A stretch of DNA of 51,166 bases. Source: Clostridia bacterium. Its GTDB lineage: Bacteria; Bacillota; Clostridia; Christensenellales; Borkfalkiaceae. Position 1 is the stretch's first letter; each line of letters starts with the position of its first letter. Of the stretch, positions 40,721 to 48,600 are shown piece after piece. Under the pieces are notes generated by a model, which was not told the DNA's origin, searched no databases, and worked only from the letters and a program-made list of their open reading frames with translations. The stretch covers positions 1 to 51,166 of the forward strand of contig JAGATP010000059.1 in assembly GCA_017621155.1 (NCBI GenBank). Reading direction: 5' to 3'. The position numbers and the translations under genes were made by a program.

Positions 40721-40812
40721 GTTGACTTAACCCGACCTTTCAATGCACTTAAGTCCGATTCCCGCAAAGCGCGAGCCATCGGAAGGGTTAAGTCAACCCG
40801 ATCTTTTTGTTT
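40721..40812. repeat. Nested inverted repeats with a mutually pairing outer pair
   Basis: GGTCGGGTT/AACCCGACC (40724-40738 area) is itself a hairpin. A second element (GGGTTAAGTCAACCCGATC) near 40786 is the inverted copy of the first, so the two can fold alone or with each other. Between them TCCGAT and ATCGGA form an inner stem. The second element ends in TTTTTG. This may be a structured RNA or a small mobile hairpin element. Confidence 0.65.
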
Positions 40813-40851
40813 TGCGCCCGTCAGAGGAGCGCAAAAACCTCTTTCTTGATT

Positions 40852-41409
40852 TTACTTTGCTGATTCGTTTTGCCGTTTTGCTTTTCCGTTTCTCTTTAGC
40901 AAAAAGCAGACGAGCGCAGCGAGATAGCACGCCGTGTAAAGGGCGAAATAGACGATGCCCCCGACCTTGGGAACAATGCCCAAGGAGTACAGGCAGATTC
41001 CGTTTAAAATCATGGAAGCGAGCAAAAACGCGAACAGGAGCAACGTGACGCCGCGCACGGCGCGCGCGTTCCCCCTCTTTTTACGATAGGCAATGCAGGC
41101 AAAAACGAAAACGACGAAATAAGCCGCAAAGAGGCAGAAGAGAAGGATTCTCGCAAAAAAGAATTCGTCAAAGACCTTCGCCACGCCGATAATGGGAAGA
41201 GGCAACATGCCGAAATTCCACAGATAGCTGGTGGCAAAGGTCGCTAAGCCCAAAAGCACCGCAATCGGAAGGGGCAGAAAATAATAAGGATCGGTATTGT
41301 GCGGGTTGATGCTCTCCACCCCGCAGGGGAAGAAGAACAGCAAGACAAGCGCTGCAACTGCAAACGGATTTTCTCGAATGGTATGTATCAGCGATTTCCT
41401 TTCTTTCAC
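40852..41409 (-). CDS. Small multi-pass membrane protein of unknown function
   Basis: This 185-residue protein has a GTG start at 41409 with GGGAGG 6 bases upstream. Hydrophobic helices lie near residues 15-30, 44-62, 85-108, 118-138 and 150-170. The C-terminus is basic (KRNGKAKRQNESAK). I recognise no family. It is the last gene of the HTH-TM operon, 34 bases after the fused gene, and may work in the membrane with those proteins. Confidence 0.75.
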   Translation of the reverse strand: MKERKSLIHTIRENPFAVAALVLLFFFPCGVESINPHNTDPYYFLPLPIAVLLGLATFATSYLWNFGMLPLPIIGVAKVFDEFFFARILLFCLFAAYFVVFVFACIAYRKKRGNARAVRGVTLLLFAFLLASMILNGICLYSLGIVPKVGGIVYFALYTACYLAALVCFLLKRNGKAKRQNESAK

Positions 41410-41443
41410 AGAAACCCTCCCGAAACGGTCGTCAATCTGCCGT

Positions 41444-41926
41444 TCAGATAGACAATAGATTGCCGTTTCCGTCGTACTTCACGACTTCGGTCAACGTCTC
41501 CTGCCAACCGCCGCCGTCGATACGGTAATACGCCCTTCCCTGCCAATATCTGGTTTCGCCGTTGCTCGGCGCGCTCGTAGTCAAAATCTTTCCGATGTCC
41601 AAATCGGCGATGTAAGAAACATTTTTCCGCTCCATTTCTTGATAAGAACTCGCAGGGGTAGCGGAGGAATACAGCTCGATGTAGACCTCTACCGTAGAGG
41701 GGAAGAGGGTGAAAGTATTCTTCACGTTCGCCGTCACGGTCTGTTTTTCAGAATTTAAATAAACATCCAACTTTGTAAAAAGGCGGGGCTCCGCCTCTGA
41801 AGAGACGGCGGTTGAAGCGACGCTCGGCTCTTCGGAAAGACTCTCCGCCGAAGCGAGGCACTCTGCCGAGGGAAACAAATTGGCGCACAGCACCGCGCCC
41901 AACAACAAACCAACTAATTTTTTCAT
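41444..41926 (-). CDS. Secreted protein readable from an internal start within the fused gene
   Basis: An ATG at 41926 has AAAGGAG 6 bases upstream and begins a classic signal peptide (MKKLVGLLLGAVLCANLFPSAE, probable cut after CLA or ASA near residue 26). The 160-residue product has a Ser/Ala/Glu-rich stretch, then a beta-rich domain (TKLDVYLNSEKQTVTANVKNTF, RAYYRIDGGGWQETLTEVVKY). The frame is the same as that of the HTH protein upstream, with no stop between them. The ribosome site and signal peptide argue it is also made alone. The function is unknown. Confidence 0.65.
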   Translation of the reverse strand: MKKLVGLLLGAVLCANLFPSAECLASAESLSEEPSVASTAVSSEAEPRLFTKLDVYLNSEKQTVTANVKNTFTLFPSTVEVYIELYSSATPASSYQEMERKNVSYIADLDIGKILTTSAPSNGETRYWQGRAYYRIDGGGWQETLTEVVKYDGNGNLLSI

Positions 41927-42553
41927 GCTTTTCTCCTTTCTGTCCTTGATTATATTTTTTATATTCTTGATCATCTTGCGCACAATGATGTCCATCCCCA
42001 CAAAAAAGGCGATCCAAACAATCACGCCTAACCAGAATGTCCCCCATGAAAAAGGAAAGTTAATATTGGAATTTGCGCCGTCTCCTTCAAGAGGAAATAT
42101 CATAGTGAAAAAATTCATCGCAACAAAAACGGTCAGAAACAACTCCAAGCAAAGCAAGACAAGCAAAGCGACAATTTGCAGGGCGAGCTGAAGTCGCCGT
42201 TTTTGAGCAAGTGCTTTGCGCAACTCGCTTTGCAGGGAAGCCTCTTCCGCACAGAGAGACGCGTTGCAGCACAAGTCTTCACGCGAAACCACCGAAATCT
42301 CGAGCGAAGGCTCTTCCTTTCCGTCGCTCTTCTCCGCAGCGGTCACTTCGGCAAGCGCCGTTTCCTCGATTGCCTCTATCTCATCGAGATGAAGCAGTTC
42401 GTTCAACGCCTTTCTGTTTTCCTCTTTGGGTTTCGAAACGCCGTTTTCCCAATTGTACAAGGTCGTCGGGGAAACGCAGAGCTGCTCGGCGAGCTGTTCC
42501 TGCGTCATTTTCCTTTTCTTGCGGTACTCTTTCAGCTTTTTACCATAGTTCAT
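41444..42553 (-). CDS. HTH-two-TM protein fused in frame to a secreted domain
   Basis: This 369-residue open frame starts at 42553, with its ATG sharing a base with the stop of the paralogue upstream. Residues 1-60 are an Xre HTH (YGKKLKEYRKKRKMTQEQLAEQLCVSPTTLYNWENGVSKP). A charged linker follows, then a TM helix (about 125-150) and a second (about 170-195). From residue 210 a signal-peptide-bearing segment continues in the same frame. The paralogue stops at the equivalent point, so the stop codon here seems lost. As a fusion the last segment would lie on the outer face, depending on topology. Confidence 0.75.
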   Translation of the reverse strand: MNYGKKLKEYRKKRKMTQEQLAEQLCVSPTTLYNWENGVSKPKEENRKALNELLHLDEIEAIEETALAEVTAAEKSDGKEEPSLEISVVSREDLCCNASLCAEEASLQSELRKALAQKRRLQLALQIVALLVLLCLELFLTVFVAMNFFTMIFPLEGDGANSNINFPFSWGTFWLGVIVWIAFFVGMDIIVRKMIKNIKNIIKDRKEKSMKKLVGLLLGAVLCANLFPSAECLASAESLSEEPSVASTAVSSEAEPRLFTKLDVYLNSEKQTVTANVKNTFTLFPSTVEVYIELYSSATPASSYQEMERKNVSYIADLDIGKILTTSAPSNGETRYWQGRAYYRIDGGGWQETLTEVVKYDGNGNLLSI

Positions 42554-43215
42554 CAAACAAGTTCTCCTTGTTTTCTCCTTTTTCTTTCCTTGACCATGTT
42601 TTTTATGTTCCTGATCATCTTGCGCACAATGGCGAGCATTCCCGCAAAACAGACGATCCACATCAAAAAGCCCACCCAAAACATCCACCACGAGAAGGGG
42701 AATTTGATGGTGGAATTTGAGACGTGTCCCATGTCAATGCGAAATAGCATAATGCAAAAGTTCATCGCGACGAAAACGGTCACGCACAGCTCCAAGCAAA
42801 GCAGGACAACCAGTCCGATCATTTGCAGGGCGAGCTGCAGTCGCCGTTTTTTGACAAGCTCCTCACGAGACGCTTCGTTTTGCAGAGAAACCTCTTCCGT
42901 ACAGATAGGTGCATTGTAGTATAAATCTTCACGCGAAACCACCGAAATTTCGAGCAAAAGCTCTTCCTTTCCGTCGGCTTTCCCGTCCTTCTTCTCCGAA
43001 GCAGAGTCTTCGGCAATCGCGATCTCCTCGCTCACCTCGGTCTCATCGAGATGAAGCAGTTCGTTCAACGCCTTTCTGTTTTCCTCTCTGGGCTTCGAAA
43101 CACCGTTTTCCCAATTGTACAAAGTCGTTGTGGAAACGCCAAGCTTTTCGGCAAGGTGTTCCTGCGTCATATTTCTTTCTTTGCGGTACTCTTTGAGCTT
43201 TTTTCCATAGTCCAT
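42553..43215 (-). CDS. HTH-two-TM membrane regulator (tandem paralogue)
   Basis: This 220-residue protein starts at 43215 behind AAGGAG. An Xre HTH (YGKKLKEYRKERNMTQEHLAEKLGVSTTTLYNWENGVSKP, residues 3-42) is followed by a linker with Glu/Lys runs and two TM helices (residues about 127-152 and 172-197), and a basic tail. Its DNA and protein closely match the next gene, so the two arose by tandem duplication. Membrane-tied HTH proteins of this kind may sense the envelope. A promoter lies at 43242-43270 and a candidate sRNA ends just upstream of it. Confidence 0.85.
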   Translation of the reverse strand: MDYGKKLKEYRKERNMTQEHLAEKLGVSTTTLYNWENGVSKPREENRKALNELLHLDETEVSEEIAIAEDSASEKKDGKADGKEELLLEISVVSREDLYYNAPICTEEVSLQNEASREELVKKRRLQLALQMIGLVVLLCLELCVTVFVAMNFCIMLFRIDMGHVSNSTIKFPFSWWMFWVGFLMWIVCFAGMLAIVRKMIRNIKNMVKERKRRKQGELV

Positions 43216-43241
43216 CGAGAAAGCTCTCCTTATCTGAAACT

Positions 43242-43270
43242 ATTTTAACATGATTTCCCTATTTTGTCAA
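43242..43270 (-). promoter_or_regulatory. Promoter of the HTH-TM operon
   Basis: TTGACA, 17 bp, TAAAAT on the minus strand, about 25 bases before the first start codon and right after the terminator of the candidate sRNA. Confidence 0.8.
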
Positions 43271-43289
43271 TTCTATTTCCGATAAAAAG

Positions 43290-43460
43290 CGCTATAAAAA
43301 TCGCGAGCCTGAAAAAATCCAGGCTCGTGTCCGAAGAGAAAGTTTGTATTTGGCAGGAGATTTCCAAACTGTTGCCGATTGGAAAATCTCCCAACCAAAA
43401 ACGAAAGGATGTGCATGTAGTCGGCAACTTGCCTTGTGTGCCCTTCAAGGAATCCAAAGC
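43290..43460 (-). ncRNA. Candidate free-standing small RNA with pseudoknot and own terminator
   Basis: About 170 nt lie between a TG-extended promoter (43467-43495) and an intrinsic terminator (CGAGCCTG/CAGGCTCG then CGATTTTTAT, 43296-43328). A hairpin GGAGATTTTCCAA/TTTGGAAATCTCC (43355-43392) holds TCGGCAAC in its loop. That loop is perfectly complementary to GTTGCCGA about 40 nt upstream in the RNA (43419-43428), giving an H-type pseudoknot. A CCTTG/CAAGG hairpin lies at the 5' end. No credible protein is encoded. I could not match it to a known RNA family by eye. Confidence 0.55.
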
Positions 43461-43466
43461 GTCTTT

Positions 43467-43495
43467 ATTATAGCAGATGTGTTCGCATTTGTCTT
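43467..43495 (-). promoter_or_regulatory. Promoter of the candidate sRNA
   Basis: AAGACA, 17 bp, TATAAT with extended -10 (CTGCTATAAT) on the minus strand. Confidence 0.65.
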
Positions 43496-43557
43496 TGGGA
43501 TTTTAAAAATTTCTCTTGGGATTTTTTATGAAATTTTGCATTTTCTCTTGGGATTTT
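43493..43557. repeat. Three phased TTGGGATTTT sites at the sRNA promoter
   Basis: The GGG of each copy lies at 43497, 43518 and 43550, spaced 21 and 32 bp, close to two and three DNA turns. The first copy overlaps the -35 box of the sRNA promoter. Confidence 0.65.
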
Positions 43558-43658
43558 CCCAAATTGCTTTGTGATTAACAATTTTTGTCCCGAAAACGGG
43601 GAAATCAGCCCTCTTTTTCTTCCCTTTCGGGCGATCATTCCCCTTTCCCTTTGCGAAT

Positions 43659-43690
43659 CAAAAAAGGAGCGGTTAAGCTCCCTTTTTTTT
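43659..43690 (-). terminator. Terminator after the SSB-like gene
   Basis: Stem GGAGC/GCTCC with a 6-nt loop is followed by TTTTTT on the minus strand, directly at the stop codon. Confidence 0.8.
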
Positions 43691-44382
43691 CAATCGTAGG
43701 TACTTTCCAGGGACACGGGGCTTGCGTAAAGGTCGAATTCCGTGTCAATATCGAACTCTTCCCCGCTGTCAAACGCGGCGAGCTTGGAGATGGAAACCTC
43801 GTAAGCCGTCATGGTTTTCGCCTCGTATTCGGAGATTTTCTTTTGATATTCCCTGCTCTGAATCCTGCCCGACAGGGCGATTTTATCCCCGACGGAGAGG
43901 TTCTTGACAAACCTCGCGTTTCTGCCCCAGGCGATGCAGGGGATGTAGTCCGATTTATTGTAAGCGCGGTTGACCGCGACGAGAAGATCCGCAATTTCTC
44001 GATTGAACGGCGTCGTGCGATAGACGGGCGGCTTGCAGATGTAACCGCTGAGGACGATGCTGTTGGGGTTCTTGAAGGGAGGATTTTCCACCACTTCGCG
44101 CACGAAGACGGTGAGCATCAACCTCGATTTTCCGTTTTCCAGCTTATTGTAGCTCCTGAACTGTCCGACCGCACAGATGGAAGAGCCCACCTTTAAGTCG
44201 TGTCCTTCGATGAGTCGCTCGGAGATGGTGACGGGCAGCACGTCCGCCTGTCCGGACAGGCGCATGACCCGCACGAAAAATTCGTAAAATCCTTCTCCGT
44301 ACACTTCATGGGAAAAGGTCGCTTCGCTGACGATCTCCCCCATGACGTAAACTCTGTTGTTTTTTTCGGCAATGGTATTCAT
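43690..44382 (-). CDS. SSB-like protein with two OB folds
   Basis: This 230-residue protein starts at 44382 behind GGAGG. Residues about 8-105 (NNRVYVMGEIVSEATFSHEVYGEGFYEFFVRV) and 110-200 (NSIVLSGYICKPPVYRTTPFNREIADLLVAVN, IPCIAWGRNARFVKNLSVGDKIALSGRIQSREY) are two SSB-type OB folds. The second is the more canonical. The C-terminus (PVSLESTYD) lacks the usual acidic DDDLPF tip. It probably binds single-stranded DNA. Whether it is the main replicative SSB is unclear. Twenty bases separate it from the deacetylase gene. Confidence 0.85.
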   Translation of the reverse strand: MNTIAEKNNRVYVMGEIVSEATFSHEVYGEGFYEFFVRVMRLSGQADVLPVTISERLIEGHDLKVGSSICAVGQFRSYNKLENGKSRLMLTVFVREVVENPPFKNPNSIVLSGYICKPPVYRTTPFNREIADLLVAVNRAYNKSDYIPCIAWGRNARFVKNLSVGDKIALSGRIQSREYQKKISEYEAKTMTAYEVSISKLAAFDSGEEFDIDTEFDLYASPVSLESTYD

Positions 44383-44401
44383 TTTAGCCTCCACTGATAT
44401 T

Positions 44402-45163
44402 TTATCCTATATTTTCAACGGGAACTTGACGCCCGTTTGAATTTATTGTGTAATTTGCGTGATAGATGAGTTCTCCGATGGGGACGAACGTATAACCTTG
44501 GTTTTTCAGCGTCGAGAGGATGACAGGAAGGGCTTCCGCCGTGTGCTTTCCGTTGTTATGGCAGAGAATGATGCTCCCCTTTTGCACCCTTCCGATGATG
44601 CGAGAGGAAATCTCACCCGCCGAAAGGTCTTTCCAATCGAGGGAATCGACGTCCCACTGAATGGTGTAATAACCCATTTCCGCAAGGGTGTCGATGACGA
44701 GGTCGTCGTAATCGCCATAGGGCGGGCGGAACAGATTGACCTTTTTGCCCGTAATGGCGGTGATCACGTCAGACGAGGTCTTGATTTCGTCCACGATGCT
44801 CTCCTTGGTAAGTTTGGACATGTTCGAATGCGTGCGGGAGTGCGTGCCGATCTCGTGTCCTTTTTCGTCGATTTTCTTCACGTAATCGGGGTATTTGGTC
44901 GTCCAGAACTCCACCATAAACCAGGTCGCCCTGACGTCCTCCGCTTCGAGGGCGGAGAGAATGGCGTCCGTGTGCTCGGTGCCCCACGCGCAATCGAAGG
45001 AAATGGAAACGAGCTTTTCCTCACGCTCCACCGAATAGATGGGAAGAGAGCGCTTTACTTGTCCGAAATATACCCCGACTGCACCCGTCGAGGAGAGCGA
45101 AACGCAAAGCGCAAGCGCGATACAGGTGAGTCCGGACAAAATAGAAATCCCCTTGCCCTTCAT
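44402..45163 (-). CDS. PdaB-like polysaccharide deacetylase (NodB domain)
   Basis: This 253-residue protein starts at 45163 (MKGKGISILSG) with AAGG 7 bases upstream. An N-terminal signal or anchor helix (residues about 5-30) leads into the NodB domain: SISFDCAWGTEHT (motif 1, as in PdaB rather than FDDGP), THSRTHSNM (metal His pair), FRPPYGDYD (motif 3) and ILCHNNGKHT. The family deacetylates peptidoglycan or related glycans. PdaB itself is needed for stable spores, which, with the CwlD-like amidase, hints at sporulation ancestry. Confidence 0.88.
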   Translation of the reverse strand: MKGKGISILSGLTCIALALCVSLSSTGAVGVYFGQVKRSLPIYSVEREEKLVSISFDCAWGTEHTDAILSALEAEDVRATWFMVEFWTTKYPDYVKKIDEKGHEIGTHSRTHSNMSKLTKESIVDEIKTSSDVITAITGKKVNLFRPPYGDYDDLVIDTLAEMGYYTIQWDVDSLDWKDLSAGEISSRIIGRVQKGSIILCHNNGKHTAEALPVILSTLKNQGYTFVPIGELIYHANYTINSNGRQVPVENIG

Positions 45164-45614
45164 TCTTGTACCTTCATGATAACATAATTCGTCATACGAA
45201 ATTTGTCCTCCATTGTCGAAAAAAATCCCCCTTTGTCGCTTCTTTTCCCGCAAGGGAAAAAAACCTCGGTACGGTTTAATCTATGTCCGTCCGCCCCTTT
45301 TTAGAATGATTTTTCGGCAAAAGAAAACTTCTTTGGGAATCGTTTTTCAGCGTCGCCGCCCTTTGTTTCGGCAAAAGAACCGCCCCTTGAAAGCCGTTTT
45401 CGGCAACGACTTTTCGGCATCGCCGCCCTCCTTTGGCGTGATGTTTCGTCTAAAAAAATCCGCCCTGCGGCGGATATAAAAAATTTTTCGAACAAACGTT
45501 TAATTTTTTGACACTGCTCTGCTGCAAACTGCAAAAACCGTGATAGAATGAAAACGTAAAGAAAAGAGCAGCGCGCGGCTTGGACTTTTACAAGTAAAAA
45601 AAGGAGATTGTATT
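45164..45614. other. Gene-free divergent region with degenerate repeats and a minus-strand terminator
   Basis: Two imperfect copies of a unit with TTTCGGCAAAAGAA followed by TCGCCGCCCT lie at about 45309-45440. A terminator-type hairpin (ATCCGCC/GGCGGAT at about 45458-45475, T-run on the minus strand) has no gene upstream of it on that strand. No clear promoter for the RHS gene was found; a TAGAAT hexamer near 45544 is the only candidate -10. Confidence 0.5.
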
Positions 45615-48600
45615 ATGAACAATCAGGAAAAAAAGGAAATGCAGAGCGCAGCAGATGCGCTTTCTGCGACAGTGACGGACGGTGCAAAGAGCACGGTGGA
45701 GTACAAGCAGAGCTACTGCGAAGGCTCGGTCGGCGAAGCGGGCAGCTACAGGGTGAATCAGCGAACGGGCTTTCTCACCTTCGAAAAGGAGCTGTTTGCC
45801 CTCGGCGGCGAAAAAATGCCTATGTGCATGAAGCTCGTATACCGTCAGGAGGAAGCGGAGGCATCGGATATGCAGACGGGATTCCCCCGCGGCTGGAAGC
45901 TCAATTATCAGCAGTATATCTATGCTAAGGAGGGAAAATACGTCTATGTAGACGGAGACTATCAGAGGCACGTCTTTGCGCCCATTACGGCGGGAAGTCT
46001 CTATTACGACACCGATCGGACGGGACTGTTGCTGCGAATTACAAACGGCGTCGTCAAAATTACGGACGACAGAACGTTGGAGTGCACCTTCACTTCGGGC
46101 AAACTCACGGAGATCAAGCAGACGAAGGGCACTTCGGAAATGAAGACCACCATCGCCTACAACGGCAAAAATATGACGATTACGGACGGCATGGGGAGAG
46201 ACGCGACCGTGACGGTGAGCGGGACGAGTATTTCCATCGTCAAACCGGATAAAAAGACCATTACCTTGACGATCGCAAACGGGAATTTGACTTCTCTGAA
46301 AGCAGTTGCCCATGCGAGCGGGGAGAACACAAGCACCTTTGCCTACAGCGGCAACAAGCTGACTTCCGTATCCTCGTACAGCGGGGAAAGCGTTGAATTT
46401 ACCCAAGGAACGACCAACGTAAGCAAAATCGTGGATAAAATCGGCGGGCAGATCGTGCGCGTTCGCACCTTAAAGCGCAAAGAGAAAAGCGTTGAAGTCG
46501 CAACCAGGAACTTCAGCGAAAGCGCACCCCCTATCACCATGAACTACGATTTCAATGAAGATGGAGAGTGCACGGCGAGCATGGAGATCGACGGAACGCT
46601 GAAAACCTCGACGGCGTTTGCCGCATACATGGATGCCGATTATCAGCGCTATACCGTTCGCGATAATCGAACGGCGGAAATCGTCTCTTCGGAAATTTTC
46701 GGCGAATTTATCAGAGATACGGATTTTCAGGATACAACGCCCCGATCCATTCAGCTGAATGGCGGTGAAGAGGCGATGTTCTTCATGGATGCGTATTTGA
46801 AGGGTATTGACGAGGGGCAACAGCTGAGCACACCCGTGACGGTAGACGTATCCTTGATCCAAAATATGGAAACCGTAGGGGAGTTGCACCTTTCGCTTGC
46901 CGAAGGCGGAACGCAGCTGAAAGCATGCAGAGTGCCGAAGCTCACTTCGGGAGCAACCTTTATCTTTGAATTTCACGCCAGAGACATCCCCGTGAACGTT
47001 CCCTTGATGGTAAACGGAGTCGGCGTAACCAAGGCAATCCGATCGGCGACGCTCGATTGTGTGGATATCGATGTTCCGAACGCAGAGTCTTATAAAATCG
47101 GAGACAAGACGTGGCGTGTCGTGCAGAGCTATAAGCTTGCAGGTGTCAGCGACTGCGTAAAAGTGACCGTCGCGGATTACAATCGGACGCTGAGAAATTA
47201 CAAGAAAAACAACAGCTCTTATATCGCATGGTATAACGGCATGACCAAAGCCGCATTAAAGAGCGGAGCGGTATCCTACACGGTCAACGATACAACCCAG
47301 ACGATCGGCTTTTCCTACGGAACGGTCAGCTTGCAGGGTGAAATCGTCACCTCTGACTACGTGCAATACACGGATACGGATGCAACCGAGATTAAGTGCA
47401 CGCAGAAGGGAACGTCTTCCCGCACGGAAACCTCTACTTTCAACAAATACGATCTGACCACGTCCGTGACGGACGGAACAAAGACCGCTTCCTATGACTA
47501 CAATGTTTACGGCTGTCTTTTGAGCGAACAAATCTCTGCGGACAACAGTACCATGTACTTCAAGAGCGACTACTCGACGGACGGAAAATTCCTCGTCGAG
47601 GAAAGGGACTATGCGGGTGCGGAGGCAAACGTGCAGAAATATGCCTATACCGAAAACACGGGCAACCTTTCTTCCGACACCGATCCCGTCTTTCTCACGA
47701 CGAACTACGCCTATGCCGCCGACAACGAGGCGCTTTCCAAGCTCTCCGCGACGGTTGAAAGCAAGGAAAATTCGAATGCCTTTACGTACGATTCCAAGAA
47801 GAGAATCTCCGCTATTGCGCATAACGGCTTTTCTTACACTTTCGGTTACGGCTCGAGAAACGAGATTACTTCCGTTGCCGCAGGCGGTACGACTCTTCTG
47901 ACCAAGACCTATACCTACAACATTTCGGACGGCTCGTATACCGTTTCGGATAAGTATGGAAACAATCAGAGCATTTCAAAGGCATATGACAGATACGGGA
48001 GACTTTTAAGCGACGGAGAGATCCTTTATACCTATGGCGTAAAGGAAAACACTTCCGGAGTCCAACCGATCAATGCAATTTTGCTCAAAAAGGTTGACAA
48101 TGGTTTGACAACGGAGTATAATTATAATGAATTGGAACAGCTGTCTAGTTGGGACAGAAGCGACGACGTGCATTACACGAGGGGCTACGACAAGCAGGGC
48201 AGAGTGACAAGCGAGAGCGTCTCGTTCGGAACTGCGCCGCAAAACACCGTCCTTTCCAATGCTTATACCCACGACGACATCACGCATCCCGGAACGCTTT
48301 CTTCCGAAAGTGCGTCCATCGGAAACCTCAACTACAAGACGTTTTACGACTATGACGCACTGGGCAGATTGTCCTCGAAGACGTTAAAGGTCGGCAACGT
48401 CGGCGTTAAGAATGATGCTCTGATGCAAGTCCTAAAGTACACCACGGCATATGTCGGCGTATCCGTAGCGGATGTTCCCGCCAACACGACGGAAAGACTG
48501 CAAATGTGGAGATGCGTCTGGAGCACAAGCACGTTTACCGATTGGTATACGCAGGATAAAAACGGAAATATTCTATCCGTATTGGGAGAAGGCGGAAACA

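Noticed and set aside
40494..40730. A 78-codon plus-strand frame
   Set aside because: It runs through a terminator and two large hairpins, with no ribosome site or domain.
41444..42691. A longer start for the fused HTH gene 46 codons upstream
   Set aside because: The extension lies inside the paralogue's coding region; the ATG at 42553 overlaps that stop and begins exactly like the paralogue.
43245..43457. A 70-codon minus-strand frame inside the candidate sRNA
   Set aside because: It would use a TTG start with no ribosome site, and it spans the pseudoknot and terminator; the RNA explanation fits better.
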